Source of the DNA: Rhodamnia argentea
Taxonomy: Eukaryota > Streptophyta > Magnoliopsida > Myrtales > Myrtaceae
Direction of reading: 5' to 3'
Assembly (NCBI RefSeq): GCF_020921035.1
Contig: NC_063151.1
Coordinates: forward strand, 29,766,934 to 29,830,933
DNA: 64,000 bases
In this document: one piece after another, positions 35,746-46,345 of the stretch
Numbering within the stretch: the stretch's first letter is position 1
Layout: each line of letters starts with the position of its first letter
Program-made: the position numbers and the translations under genes
The notes under the pieces: model-generated
The model's database searches: none
Seen by the model: the letters and a program-made list of their open reading frames with translations, nothing else
What the model was told of the DNA's origin: nothing

Positions 35746-36712
35746 AAAAATTATCAAAAAAGTCTTAAACTTATTGCATTTGTGCTAATTCAGTCTAAAA
35801 CTTTTTTTATTGTCAATTGAATCATAAACCTTTTGCAATTGTGCCAGTTCAACCTATTTTGCCGGCCGACGCCAACTTGGCATCACCGACACGGTCATGG
35901 ACAATTTCTAATAATGTATTAGTATTTTAATTTTTTTTCTCCCAATTGTGACTAGCGGGGGCTTCAAGGCCCCCTCGCGGCCTTGCCCATATTTGGGGGA
36001 GGCCATGGCCGCCTTCACTTGTGGTGGCGCCTCGTGAGGGTGCACAAGGTGTGGCCATGGGCAAAGGAGGCTATGGCCTGGCCATAGCTCAATTGGCCGG
36101 TTGCTTGCCGCCGATCTTCATCCCCCGGCTACTTTTTTCCCTTCATCGTTCATTAATCTCTGTCCGTCGGTCGCTTGTCGATGTTCGCCAATCTTCGATC
36201 CCCGGCCGCGGGCCGCCGGTCATTTGTTCGCGGTTGCCCATCACTATTCACGAGTCGCTTTCTACAGGCTGTCGGGCTCTGATCCCCAGCTCCCATACGT
36301 CCTTTATCATTCACCGTCGCCGCAGTGCTGCCTACCCTCCACCGATCGCCGTTCTCCCGCCGTCGGTCCCCTAGTCCTTGGTTGCCTATCTCGGGTCCCC
36401 GGCTCCCATTCGTCGGTCACCGGCTATTGGGCCGTAGAGATTTTATATTGTTATCAAACGAACTTCTGAATCGAGAATAGAAATTTTGTGTCTTTATCAC
36501 ACGTGTGTCTCACTCTCCGGTCATAAACTCGTCTAGAGAATAGAAATAGAAAGATCTATCTTTGATCAGAAATAGAGTCCGAGAAGAGAATGGTTGTCAT
36601 TCGTGCTCTTATTATCATTCGCATCCTAAAACTCAATTAGTAAAATTAAAAAGGTTTATGATTGAATTGACTAAAGTGCAATAAATTTATGACTTTTCTT
36701 GGTAATTATCCT
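35746..36712. mobile_element. Family-1 element with a GC-rich, family-2-containing interior
   Basis: Left end GAAAAAATTATCAAAAAAGT and right end GACTTTTCTTGGTAATTATC are inverted. Interior 35945-36420 is GC-rich (cores with ggcggc, gtcgcc, cccggc phrases) and 36429-36625 is a family-2 repeat copy (tttatattgttatcaaacga ... agaatggttgtcattcg). So one element is nested in the other, or both form a composite. Confidence 0.6.
36429..36625 (+). repeat. Family-2 dispersed repeat, copy 2 (nested)
   Basis: Ordered blocks shared with 22380-22635 and 48187-48470, here enclosed by the ends of a family-1 element. Confidence 0.55.
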
Positions 36713-36735
36713 TATTAGCACTCATGGCCGACTAA

Positions 36736-36932
36736 GTTTTTTTTTTTTTTTTTTGATGACCCAGGGAACCCCCGCACGGCCGGCAGCCCGGGGGTAAACC
36801 CCGGGGGCAACACGTGCTAGCCACCACACACGTGCCACCGGGTAAGTCACCCTGCGACGCCTCCGGGATTCGAACACTCGACCTTTTGCGAGAGGAAGAG
36901 TGCGCAAGCCAGCTGCGCCACCCAAGATTCAA
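36736..36932 (-). mobile_element. tRNA-derived SINE with poly(A) tail
   Basis: Read on the minus strand it begins near CTTGGGTGGCGCAGCTGGCT, containing an RNA polymerase III A box (TGGCGCAGCTGG). About 30 bp further on is a B box in GGTCGAGTGTTCGAATCCCG. A ~110 bp GC-rich tRNA-unrelated body follows, and a run of ~17 A (T run at 36736-36754 on the plus strand). Box order, spacing and the A tail are the hallmarks of a plant SINE. Clear target duplications were not found. Confidence 0.75.
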
Positions 36933-37419
36933 GAAACAAAAAGAAAGTGAAAATCTTGAGGTCGGCTTGTCTCCCCGTTACTATTTCTCTCCCAATCAGT
37001 TTAATATGCATAGAATTGGCTTTAGTGAAGATCCACATCACTGAAGGAACCAAAAAATAAAAATAAAAATGAAAGACATGAGAAGAAAGTTGCTATAATT
37101 CTGGAATGGCATGGAAATTGTGCCCAAGGATCCTGAGGTGCTCTTCTTCAATCGAAATCCCGGTGAGCTGTGCTAGGCCAAAAAGCCAAAGGGGGAGAGA
37201 AATGCGAGTGCGTCTCTGAAGGTGGGAATTGAAATCTTGGTTAAACTCATCGCCCGCTCTTTTCCGCCATTGACTTTTGAATAACTCAGGAGGCCGAACT
37301 CTTGACTGGACTGAGACGAGAAGAAGAGGCGCACTATTCTCCGCCTTAAGAATTAATTAATTTTGTCCCCCCATGAATAACTAGCTATAATAGGAATCCA
37401 TGGATAAGTCCGATGGAAA

Positions 37420-37990
37420 AAGTGTCATAAAAGTTTTAAATATATTGCATTAATGCCAATTCAGTTTTAAACCTTTTAAATTATGCAAATTTAGTCATCA
37501 ACCTTTTGTATTGTGCCAATTGAGTTCATCCAAATAATTTTGGTCTTAAAATCGTTGATGTGGACGCCAACCGTCTTACGTGATAAGACCGACGATGAAG
37601 TAAACTTTTAAATATATATATTTTCATTTTCTCTATTTCTTTTCTTTACTTTGTGTTTATTGAGGGCTAGCAATCATCGCCAGCACCGCGTGAGGAAGTT
37701 GTAACCCTCGTCGAATTTGGGCGTTGCGGCCCTTGTCCAAACCCCGTGTGGGTCGTGATGCCCTCAACCGGCCTAGATTGAGTGAGGGTGTCGCAACCGT
37801 CACCCAAAGCCTGCGAGGGTCACGACACCCTCGCCCAATGCCAACGAGGGTCGCCGACTATCGCCCGGGTTATGTAGGGGTTGGTCGGCAACTCTCGTCA
37901 CCTCTCAATAAAAAAAAGGAGTAACGAAAAGAAAAACAAAAAAAAGTATTAACAAAATGAAAAAATATCAAATAATTACAAAGAGATTTT
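37420..37990. mobile_element. Family-1 element, left part clear, right end unclear
   Basis: 'gtcataaaagttttaaatat...tgcattaatgccaattcagt' opens as in other family-1 copies. GC-rich core 37660-37910 has gcgagggtcgccgac-type phrases and an A-rich right arm. A copy with a similar left part sits at 57236 beside the same downstream unique sequence, so this insertion may predate the segmental duplication. Confidence 0.5.
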
Positions 37991-38165
37991 TAAGAAATTT
38001 CAAATTGGCACACCTTCACTCTATTACGGCAGTTTTTAAGGAAACCGTCTCGCCCCAGTTTTATAATGTCCCATAATTTTAAAGTATGTAAAGATCATAT
38101 ATAAATTACAACACATCTCAGCAATTACAACTATGCTATACAAGCTTGCGAGTTTGCTTTTTTAT
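37985..38165. repeat. Segmental duplication block a (matches 57592-57765)
   Basis: From 'ggcacaccttcactctatta' to 'gcgagtttgctt', this matches 57592-57765 with many substitutions but colinear. It is the left end of the duplicated UGT-flank segment as far as I could trace. Confidence 0.65.
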
Positions 38166-38925
38166 AGGCCCCAATTACTCTTGCGTTTGGTATTCGGGAT
38201 AAAAATTCAGGATATGATAAGATTTATCCTATCTTGTGTTTGGTGTATGCCCAAGACATGATAAGATGGGATATAGCAAGGATATGGCCCAAATAAAATT
38301 ATCCCATGGGGTGGGATAAAGGTGGATCGGATTTCTAATAAGCATAATATAAAAGTTATTTTTCTCGAAATATGCTTCTTAAATTAATCAAATTAGATTA
38401 ATACTTTGAATTCAAATATATACAAATAAAAAAGCAACGATAATTTCATTTTTCTTTACTCGTATTTGTATTTATATAACCTGGTTTGTTTCTATGATAT
38501 TATGTAAGTTCAATATATATGAATCTATATTTCGTATTTATATTTATATTTATTGCATATTTTAGGAATTTTAGGTATATTAGGATAGTTTACTATTTAG
38601 TAAAAATTTATTACAGAATGAAGAAAGAGGAAAGAAAAAAAAAAGGAAAAGAATTTAAAAAAAAGAAGAAAAATAATAATAAAAAAATGAAGTAGGCAAG
38701 AGAATCGTGAGAGATTCCTACCATTTTTTTGTGTGCAATTTTTAGGTTCATTTACACTTATGTGCTGTTTATACGAAATAATGGACAACATATGAAATAT
38801 CTGGTTTTATTACTACAATTCATCAAACAGTGCATAGGAAATAGAAAAATTCCAGAATTTCATATCCAATTTTATATGGTTGGAAACCTAAATGACCAAA
38901 CTAAACGTAAACATAGAGTTTTTCA
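38166..38925. other. ~760 bp AT-rich segment absent from the duplicate
   Basis: Lies between two blocks that are only ~100 bp apart in the copy at 57.7-57.9 kb, so it is probably an insertion in this copy. Its start 'cttgcgtttggtattcgg' and end (reverse complement 'atgtttacgtttagtttggt') are loosely inverted, as in PIF/hAT-type MITEs. No gene. Confidence 0.4.
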
Positions 38926-39340
38926 ATGAGCAAGTCGAGCCAAGATCCTTGAGGGCCGGCAAAATTGTATACAGACGGTCAAGTCGAACCCCACCAACAT
39001 AAGAAGTCTGGGCCAAGCCCAACCATCTAATCAAATTGGACACACCCAATTTTGGAAGAGCAGTATGGTCAATTGGTCATGTCCACAGTCACCCAGGCAC
39101 AGACAATAAGGGTGTGTTTACTTGGGTGAATGAATTTTCTGCCGATTAGTCTTTGAGATTTTCACGCGTTGTCTTGCTAAAAATGATTATTCAACGGAGA
39201 ATCATTTATGGTTAAATAGAATACGCATGCTTAAAGTTAGAAAAATGAATTTCCTAATCTAAAAAGGGAAAATATTTTCCTGAAAAGCATTTTTCTCTAT
39301 CACGAAACTTTCTAGGAAACAACCACATGGCGACAATCAC
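38926..39340. repeat. Segmental duplication block b (matches 57866-58810)
   Basis: Colinear with 57866-58009 plus 58544-58810, including 'cacacccaattttggaagag', 'aggcacaaac/agac', 'aatcatttatggt' and 'tattttcctgaaaa'. The copy at 58 kb is interrupted by a 0.53 kb element missing here, making this an approximate empty site. Confidence 0.75.
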
Positions 39341-39639
39341 ATTTGCACCGGAGAACGACTCGCGAGCTCTGCTGTGGCCATGTTCCAGAATATAAGTCGA
39401 TGGACTAAATTGTAGAAGAACATCAGCTCAAAGGACAACCACTCACTCGATTTGTGGCGACCACCAGAGAAAGGGACCCTGAAGTGAAACATTGACTGAT
39501 CCTACATCGAAGGGTCGACAGAAGGCTCCATCGCAGGTGTTTGCCAGGACTTCTCGGGTAGGATCGTGGATGGATTCGCTGAATTTGTGAGGACCAGCTC
39601 GGCGATGGATGTTGAAACCCTTGCCTTGAATTGAAACTC

Positions 39640-39990
39640 TTAAAACTGCTTCGTGCACGAAGGGCTGAAGACAAAGTGAAGTACTTGCTGGAATCTGACA
39701 ACTTGAATTTGATTAATTGTCTTTTAGGCTTAGATATTGCTCCCTCGGATGCCAGTTCGCTTGCAACTGAATGTACCCTTCTGCTGGCCCATTTACCAAA
39801 TGTTCTTTTGGCCCATTGTAATAGAAAAGTAAATCAAGTAACAGACTGGATTGTTAAGGCCCAAAGGTGCAAATCTTTTGACCAAAAAATAAAATCAAAA
39901 TAAATTGGGTCTTTAACCTTCCTGAAATCATTTGGAATCTTATATGTGCTGAAGCCCCTTTTAGTAGTCGGGGTATGATTCATACTTCCA
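39640..39990 (+). pseudogene. Non-LTR retrotransposon (LINE) RNase H-like fragment
   Basis: An open stretch at 39631-39903 translates with LLESDNLNLINCLLG, then SSLATECTLLLAHLPN and CNRKVNQVTDWIVKAQ. These match the second half of the plant LINE-type RNase H domain (RVT_3: the acidic 'ESD' motif and the C-terminal 'R.AN.VADW.AK' motif). After an in-frame stop at 39901 the frame continues as WVFNLPEIIWNLIC. Upstream domains (endonuclease, RT) were not found, so it is a 5'-truncated relic. It sits between duplication block b and the broken UGT 3' end, so it or its neighbours replaced the end of that UGT copy. Confidence 0.6.
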
Positions 39991-40299
39991 TGCGATAGGA
40001 ATATAGGTCCCGCTTCACGCCGAGCAAGTGGGGATCCGGAGGAGCCGTCCTAGTGGGGGTCTCAAGGGACAGCGCCCCTTGGACGCCAGATGGCTTTTAC
40101 GATTGAAGCTCATATTTTTTATCAGTAGTTTGGATTTAGACTCATGAATAGCTACTACTATATATACTATTTTTTGCTTGTAATTGAGTATCGTAATGAG
40201 AGTTGCAAGGTGCTAATTATAGTGAAATCATCCGTTCGACGTAGTCGCAATTTAAGGGCAAATCGGGATAAAATATCGCGTCTCGATTTTTCTTTCGCG
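39991..40299. other. Non-coding DNA between LINE relic and UGT pseudogene
   Basis: Includes 'gggtctcaagggacagcgccc' resembling retroelement tail phrases also seen at ~24150. AT-rich thereafter. No homologue in the 58.8-58.96 kb duplicate, consistent with an insertion. Confidence 0.4.
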
Positions 40300-40985
40300 T
40301 AAAATCGTGGAAGATAGATCCGTGTTCACCAACCTCTTCTTCGGCCATCTTCTTCCACTCCATGGCCTTGCTTCTCATCTTCTTCCCAACCTCTTCATCC
40401 ATCAACTCCCTCTCCAGCCTCTCCAGTTCGTCCCTCTTCACGCCCCCACCAGTCTCCAACCCAGCCTCCCACTCGTCGTATATGTACTTGCTGTTTGTCT
40501 TCTGGTCCGCAAAGCTCGGCCAGCACAGCGTTGGCACTCCGGCCGACATGCTCTCGATGCACGAGTTCCGCTCGCAGTGCGTCAAGAAAACACCCCCCTT
40601 TCCCCCCCCAAAAAAAAAAAACAACCACCACCACCACAACCAACCGAAGAGTGGCTTAGCACTTTCTCCTGCAGGCACCTCCCCGAGACGAAACCTCTCT
40701 CCTTCGTCTCCTCGACAAACTCGTCGGGAAGGATCGCGGCGTCTCCATTCACGAGGTCGGGCCTCAAAATCCACAAAAACATTGCTCACTATTTGCCAGG
40801 CCGATCGCGAACTCCACCAACCGTTCGTGCGTGACGAATGCTACACGCCTGAAGTTGATGTAAATCACGGATTTCGGCTTCTTGGAGTCCAGCCATTCGA
40901 GGCACTCACTGTGTTCTTCCCAGAGATTGCCCTGGATATGCTCGGATACGAATGTTTAGTCTCGACAAGCTTGATCTATTGCATG
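40300..40985 (-). pseudogene. UGT85-type glycosyltransferase pseudogene (exon 2 part)
   Basis: Minus-strand homologue of exon 2 of the intact gene at 58959-61261, covering roughly its residues 270-470. Preserved pieces include ISGKNTVSASN-frame DNA upstream, THCERNSCIESMSAGVPTL, QKTNSKYIYDEWEAGLE and GKKMRSKAMEWKK. Defects: a ~50 bp low-complexity insertion (C-, A- and CCA-rich on the plus strand, 40600-40650) inside the UDP-sugar-binding PSPG box; several frameshifts, one near 40790; the conserved HCGWNS changed to HCERNS; loss of the C-terminus where foreign DNA begins (~40300); and no exon 1 or first half of exon 2 upstream of ~40985. Not functional. Confidence 0.85.
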
Positions 40986-41757
40986 GAGCAAGCAAGCAAA
41001 CGATAAATAGATAGAGCAAGAAAATAAATCGAACACCAAATGTATGTGATTCGGTCGTAGAGACCTACGTTTATGGGAATGACAGTGATGAATTTCACTA
41101 TAGATCAAACGATACATGGAAATTACAAATCACATTCGAGTAACTCAAATACTTTTAATGTTTTTCAGTTCCAATTACATTAAGTAACTCACACAGTGTT
41201 TAATCCAATTCCTCGCGAAATAATCTCTTAATCTCGATAAAGAATTACACAAATCTCACCGCAAGATTTAATCGGCTTCGATGCTTGAATTCTTGATGTA
41301 ATTCCACGAATAAAATCAACGAAGAAGGTAACCCACTGCCAAGCAGTTGTCACTGGTGCTTCTTCAAGACTTCACTTTTTTTCGTGGCTTGCTTAAAAAC
41401 AACCCACGAGTACATATTTAAACATATTTATGCACTCTGCTAAAGAAACCCAAAACCGACTCTGCCGGGTAACATCCGTATATTTTATTTGTTCTTATCC
41501 TTTGTGCTCTGTTCACCGAGTCGCCCAACTCAAAGTCCAAACTGGGAAGTTGGACTTTTCAAGTTGAGGGTAAAATCTCCAATTCGTACAAGGATATTGT
41601 TGCGAGCTCCAGTAAACCTATATCCAAATATTCCCTTTGCTCGACTTCGGATATCCACAAAATATCCAACATATCTGACTGTCCTTTAATCAATCAGCTT
41701 CCGTATAATTAATCTCGGAAGGATTTCATTCACAAGTTCAAATTTGAGTCATATTTT
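40986..41757 (-). mobile_element. Possible copia-type LTR (solo or remnant)
   Basis: At 41755-41785, read on the minus strand, a polypurine-like AAGTCGAGGTGGAGATTATTG precedes this stretch; such an AGGTGGAGATT tract just before the 3' LTR is typical for plant Ty1/copia. The LTR would run leftwards from ~41757 for ~0.7 kb. Its left limit near 40986-41040 meets the truncated UGT pseudogene. No second LTR or flanking duplication was found, so this is tentative. Confidence 0.35.
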
Positions 41758-42514
41758 CAATAATCTCCACCTCGACTTGATATTTGAGCCAAATTACAAT
41801 CGCTTCACTAATAATCCGAACTGCATTGCTACTCTCTCACAGTCCCTATGGGCTCAACCGCCACAGACATCATCTAAGTCCAAATTGCGCTTGAACTTCG
41901 GCATAACCATGGATCTCATCAAAACACCAACTCCACATCCTTTAACCGCCGTGCAAGGACTTTTCGATACAAGCTTATCTATCACGGATAACGCAAAACC
42001 ATCATTGCATCTATATCTATCGGGAATACGTACCTTGTCAATATCGCCAGTTATAACAACTGTTGGCTCTATAGGCTCCACCTCACTACAAGCATCATCT
42101 GTGTCGATTACCACGCTAGTACCTACTACTTCAGGAATTTCTTATTGCAACTCCACCTCAAGCTGAATACCGTCCGGATCCATATTAGTATTACCACAAA
42201 CACTCTTAGTCAGAAGTACCGGAGACTTGTCAAAGGTAACTTTTCTAATGCAAATAGGTGAATTTATATTCGAGCACCACAACCGATAGCCCTACTCACC
42301 TCTTGCATAGTCATGGAATATGCACCCCGCCTTCACATCGAGCTTACCATCATTTACTCGATAATAACACGGGTAACTAAACATTTTAAAAGCGGAACAA
42401 TCAACAACATTAATTAATTAGCATCTTGCACCTCTCGTTACATCACTCAATTACAAGTGAAGAAGAGCGAGACGTGCCTTCCTGTCGATGGGAGTATGAA
42501 CCGCACCCCAACAT
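41758..42514 (-). other. Probable retroelement internal remnant, no protein recognised
   Basis: Follows the candidate polypurine tract. A plus-strand frame of 140 codons (41744-42166) and a minus frame of 86 codons are open but show no recognised domain. Treated as decayed internal DNA of the copia-like element. Confidence 0.3.
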
Positions 42515-43400
42515 GTTCTAAGATATACGGACGGCGATTGGCTAAGTTCTGTGATAAATTGTCTACTCGGATGAATCGGGGTTAATTGAATCCAACTTCC
42601 GAAATAACAAGTCTTTATCGAAATATATCAATTCAAGAAAAGCATGGTACTTGTTTAATTTTCAAGTAGGTGTTATAAACATATAAATGTAAATAACACA
42701 CATTTAATTAATTTTGTATATGTGTGATTCCTATATTTGTCACCTACTAATTAAAGGTTTGAGTGAAGAAAGTTTTTCATATTAGAAAAGAAGCCGCTAG
42801 CCCGACGGTTTGACAAGCTTGTCGGTTATTTTCGATCACAGGATCTCTCAATTAATGAGTGCTTTATGCAAAACACACGATGATGGTATGTAGATCTACG
42901 GTTGAGATTGTACGGTTCATGACAAGACTGTCGGTGAAGCATTTCCATATTAGAATTAGAACATCAGAGCCCCTGGTCAAATATCTATATTACGTACATT
43001 AACGTTGGCCTTGGTTGAGCCTATGGTCGACTGGACTTGGTCCAAAAAAGAAGAGCCAACACGTTTAATTCTGTCCAAATCAAATTTTTAAAAACTTCGC
43101 ACCCCTAACATTTGTAGTACTATGTTATTAAAACAAAAAAAAATGCGTCTTTTTCCATCAAATATGAAAAATGTCGTATCTTTCTTCAATGAAAGATAGT
43201 TCTATGGGTTATAAAAATGGGCACCACCCACATTTATTTTTTCGGTAAGTTTGCATGTAAGTGATGTAAATATGGTTGTATACCAATTAGAGGACTTTCA
43301 CTCAATTTATTAGAGGACTTTATTGGAGAAAATCTTCTCCTCCAACTAGAAATGGAGGAAACATAGCGCATAACGAAAAAAAAAAAAAAAACAAATTACA
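42515..43400. repeat. Segmental duplication block c (matches 63137-63939)
   Basis: Downstream flank of the UGT gene, colinear with the right edge of the window: 'gaaataacaag...tctttatcgaaat', 'tgtgtgattcctata', 'aattctgtccaa' and 'agaggactttattggagaaa' appear in both. Differences include a 158 bp insertion here (42788-42945) missing at ~63,400. Confidence 0.8.
42788..42945 (+). mobile_element. Short 158 bp element, copy 2, with 10 bp target duplication
   Basis: Flanked by exact direct repeats CATATTAGAA (42778-42787 and 42946-42955) and absent from the duplicated sequence near 63395-63405, where 'gtttccaagaaattagaaca' is continuous. Shares ordered phrases with 21397-21557. No clear inverted ends, no coding potential. 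Confidence 0.7.
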
Positions 43401-45692
43401 TCATTTAGACAAAACCTCGTCCAGCAACTTATCCAAATTCATGGAAGACGAGCCTTCTTCACCAGCTGCTTCTTCCGCCAATTTCTTCCACTCCATGGCC
43501 TTGCTTCTCATTTTCTTCCCCACCTCTCCTTCCATCAACTCCCTCACCAGCCTCTCCACTTCATCTCTCTTCGCATCACCATTCATCTCCAACCCGACCC
43601 CCCAATCATCACAGATGTACTTGCAGTTTGTCTGCTGTTCTGCGAAGCATGGCCAACACAGCATCGGAACTCCGGCCGATAAGCTCTCGATAGTCGAGTT
43701 CCAGCCACAGTGCGTCAAGAACCCTCCGATCGAAGGGTGGTACAACACTCTCTCTTGCGGGCACCACCCAGATATAAAGCCCCTCTCTCTTGTTTCCTCC
43801 ACGAACCTTTCGGGAAGAATCGCTATGTCTCCATCCACTGAGTCTGGCCTCAAGATCCATAAGAAACACTGGTCGCTATTAGCCAGTCCCATCGCAAATT
43901 CAACTAGCTGTTGGTGCGTCATAGACGCTAGACTCCCAAAGTTCACATAGATCACAGACTCGGGCTCCTTCGAGTCCAACCACTGGAGGCACTCGTCGTG
44001 CTCTTCCAAGAGATTGCCCTCGATGTGCTTTGAGGCGAACGTATTTTCTCGAGCGATTCGATCGATCATTAGGTGGAGTGGTCCGACTGCATAAACCCTA
44101 GGGATCATTGAGGAGAGGGCATGTAGCACGTCCGGCTCGAGCGCCTCGAAGGTGTGGACGATGGTTGCCGTGGCATCGCTAGTCCTACTGCTGATGTCGG
44201 CGGTGAAGTTGAACAAGGCGTCCGCGGAGCTAGTGAATCGGAGGAAGTTGGGCATGTCGCGCAGCCTCATATTTTTCATTCCCGGGATCCAGTCAATAGG
44301 GGTGTTCCCATGCTCGTTCATCAATTGGGATTCATCTGCATGCAAGCATATCCATGCAAGATCATCAAACTGTAACCGATTTAATTACAGTGACTTTCCC
44401 TTGATTTTTAATGCATTCTAAGTCACAAATAAATCTTGAGGATTTAGTGCATAGATTTGCGCTCTTCATTTGTGATCAAAGTCATCTATTGAGATCTGAA
44501 TGAAAAATTAATATCCAGGAGAATGGAATAATGCAATAATTCATCTTTTTTTTGGAATATTTATTTATTTATTTATGTTTTTCTTTTTCCTTCTTTCTAT
44601 TTCTTTCATTTTATTCTTTTTCTTTTTTCCCTCCGTCAGCCATCGATGAGGCCCGGCGATGGTAGGCGGAGGGAAAAATAACACAAAGAAAATGAAAATT
44701 ATAGAAAAAGGAAAAAGAAAACATAAAAAGTTAGAAAAACTATTAAAAAAGATCTACGTCGATACTAGTCGTGTCATGTAAGATAACCGACGTTCATGTC
44801 AGCAATTTCTGATTAAAATTAGTTGGATAGACTCAATTGGTAAAACGTGAAAAGATTTAAGACTAAATTGACAAAATTAAAAGGTTTATAACTGGATTGA
44901 CAAAAATGCAACGGGACCGTTTGGATAATTTTTTCCTCGAAAAAGTCGTAAAGTAGGCACACGAGCGACTCATAACCTATTAGAGTGGGAGTCGAGGTGT
45001 CCACTGAACATTGTTAGACTAATCTTACAAGGTGTGGCAGTTCTCCCTTCCCACACATATAGTTGATAATCGAAGACAGGCCTATGCGTTTCTAAGGATG
45101 GCCTTAAAAGAATGGAAAATATGGTGTTAGAACTTGGGCCTTGGGCAAAGGTGGAGGAAGGAGCGTTACCTGTGAGTAGTGCAAGACCGTTTTCTCCGAG
45201 GGCTCGCAAATGTTTCATCGCCATGATAGCACAACCTGGTATAGGGAACAAGTGTATAAGCGGAATCCCAAATTTTGAAGCCGCGGGACTCGTGGTAAAC
45301 GTCATGAAACCGTCCGAGACGATGCAAGTCACCGGCGGGACACTTGGGTCTGAGCCCAGGCTTGATACGAGATCGCTGAAGGGGCCGAACATATGGCTCC
45401 TCGTTGCGTCGCAGAGCGTCGGGATGTCCTGCGTCGCACCCGTGTCCGAAGGAGGAAGGCCATCGGGGATCGTCAGGAACTGGAAGTCGCTCGGCGTTCC
45501 GCTCGCGAACTCGAGGCCTCGGGCTCTGGCGAGCCGTCGGTGGTTGAACTCGGTGTTGACGAAGGAGACGTGGAAGCCCTTGTGATGGAGGAGCTTCGCT
45601 AGCTTGAGCATGGCCCCGATGTGGCTTTGTGCCGGGGTTGGAATGCAAACCGCGTGCGGCTTTCTGGCCGATTCGAATCCAGGGGAACTCAT
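43401..45692 (-). CDS. UGT85A: UDP-glycosyltransferase, UGT85 family
   Basis: Cytosolic family-1 glycosyltransferase moving a sugar from UDP-sugar to a small acceptor; UGT85 members act on iridoids such as 7-deoxyloganetin, on cyanohydrins and on cytokinins, so the acceptor here is unknown. Two exons, 45692-45170 and 44335-43401, with the conserved UGT85 phase-1 intron before DESQL; 485 residues. The start is the ATG of MSSPGFESARKPHAVCIP (an upstream in-frame GTG is rejected). Catalytic His24 lies in AQSHIGAM and the partner Asp in VSDGFM. The PSPG box spans residues ~365-408: WCPQERVLYHPSIGGFLTHC, GWNSTIESLSAGVPML and CWPCFAEQ, with the HCGWNS and terminal Gln that contact the sugar. No stop or frameshift, so probably active. 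Paralogue of 58959-61261 and nearly identical in its last codons to the copy at 63940. Confidence 0.93.
44540..44940. mobile_element. Family-1 element in the UGT intron
   Basis: T-rich arm, hairpin core 'ccctccgtcagcc ... ggtaggcggaggg' (44628-44672), A-rich arm, then 'gacaaaattaaaaggttta' and the right end GGGACCGTTTGGATAATTTT. The left terminus is missing or degenerate. Confidence 0.55.
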
Positions 45693-45788
45693 CTTTCTTC
45701 TCACTAACAGAATGATGACTCAAATGACTGTTTTAAGACGAGTTTCAACTCGGCTTGGTTTGACAGTTTTTGAGCTGAGCTTCTCTCC

Positions 45789-45797
45789 TTATATATA
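45789..45797 (-). promoter_or_regulatory. TATA box of the first UGT gene
   Basis: TATATATAAGG on the minus strand, ~100 bp upstream of the ATG at 45692. The surrounding ~90 bp ('ggcttggttt', 'gatttcaact/gagtttcaact') align with the promoter of the paralogue at 61262-61405. Confidence 0.65.
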
Positions 45798-45824
45798 ACA
45801 TTGTCAACTTCTTTGTATGTTGCC

Positions 45825-46345
45825 ATATTAACGTGGAAAGTAATATAACCTCGAGAATAAGTCAAGGCGAGAGAATTATAAAAATAAACAAAAAACTAAT
45901 GAAATATATAAAAAATTTACTGATTCGATCAGAGTCGATATTTACATCCACGGGGAGAGCAACTAACAAAGTATCCACCATAGTAGGAGAAATGGCTCAC
46001 ATTCTTTGACTGTTTCCCACGCTTAGCTTACGGTCAAATTCGAAGTATTTGCAAATAAAACATCTTTCCTTTCTTCTTAGGCGGCGGCTCTGTTGTCCTT
46101 AACTGTGCCGGCCTCTGCGGCGAAATTACCGTATGGCCCTCAAAGAGAATAAATTAAGATGTCCCCAGGAGGACTCCACTTCGATATAGAAACGTCATTG
46201 AAAAATCCATCAATATCGGTCAAACGTGTTCTTCAAGAAAATATTTTTCATTCAAAATAGAAAAGTCTTTGAAAAATCCAACCACGCGCGGCCAAACGTG
46301 TGCTCCAAGAAAAGGATTACTAATTCAGAAGAGAAAAGTGACCCA
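45825..46345. repeat. UGT upstream segment, related to 49250-49740
   Basis: Shares 'tattaacg.....agt', 'agtcaa..cgagagaat', 'ggccctcaaagagaataaat' with 'taagatgt', and 'tcaagaaaa.attt..attcaaaatagaa' with 49250-49740. Probably an old duplicate of the UGT upstream flank without a surviving gene. Confidence 0.55.

Noticed and set aside
36850..36930. Functional tRNA gene
   Set aside because: A and B boxes are present but the sequence does not fold as a cloverleaf with an acceptor stem and runs into a SINE body and A tail.
36722..36932. Open frames of 66-67 codons on the minus strand
   Set aside because: They translate the SINE, which is a non-coding RNA polymerase III element.
41744..42166. 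140-codon plus-strand frame
   Set aside because: No recognised domain; lies inside DNA that reads as copia-like remnant on the other strand.
45693..45723. Upstream starts for the first UGT
   Set aside because: In-frame GTG and out-of-frame TTG only; not plausible plant start codons when ATG of MSSPG is present.
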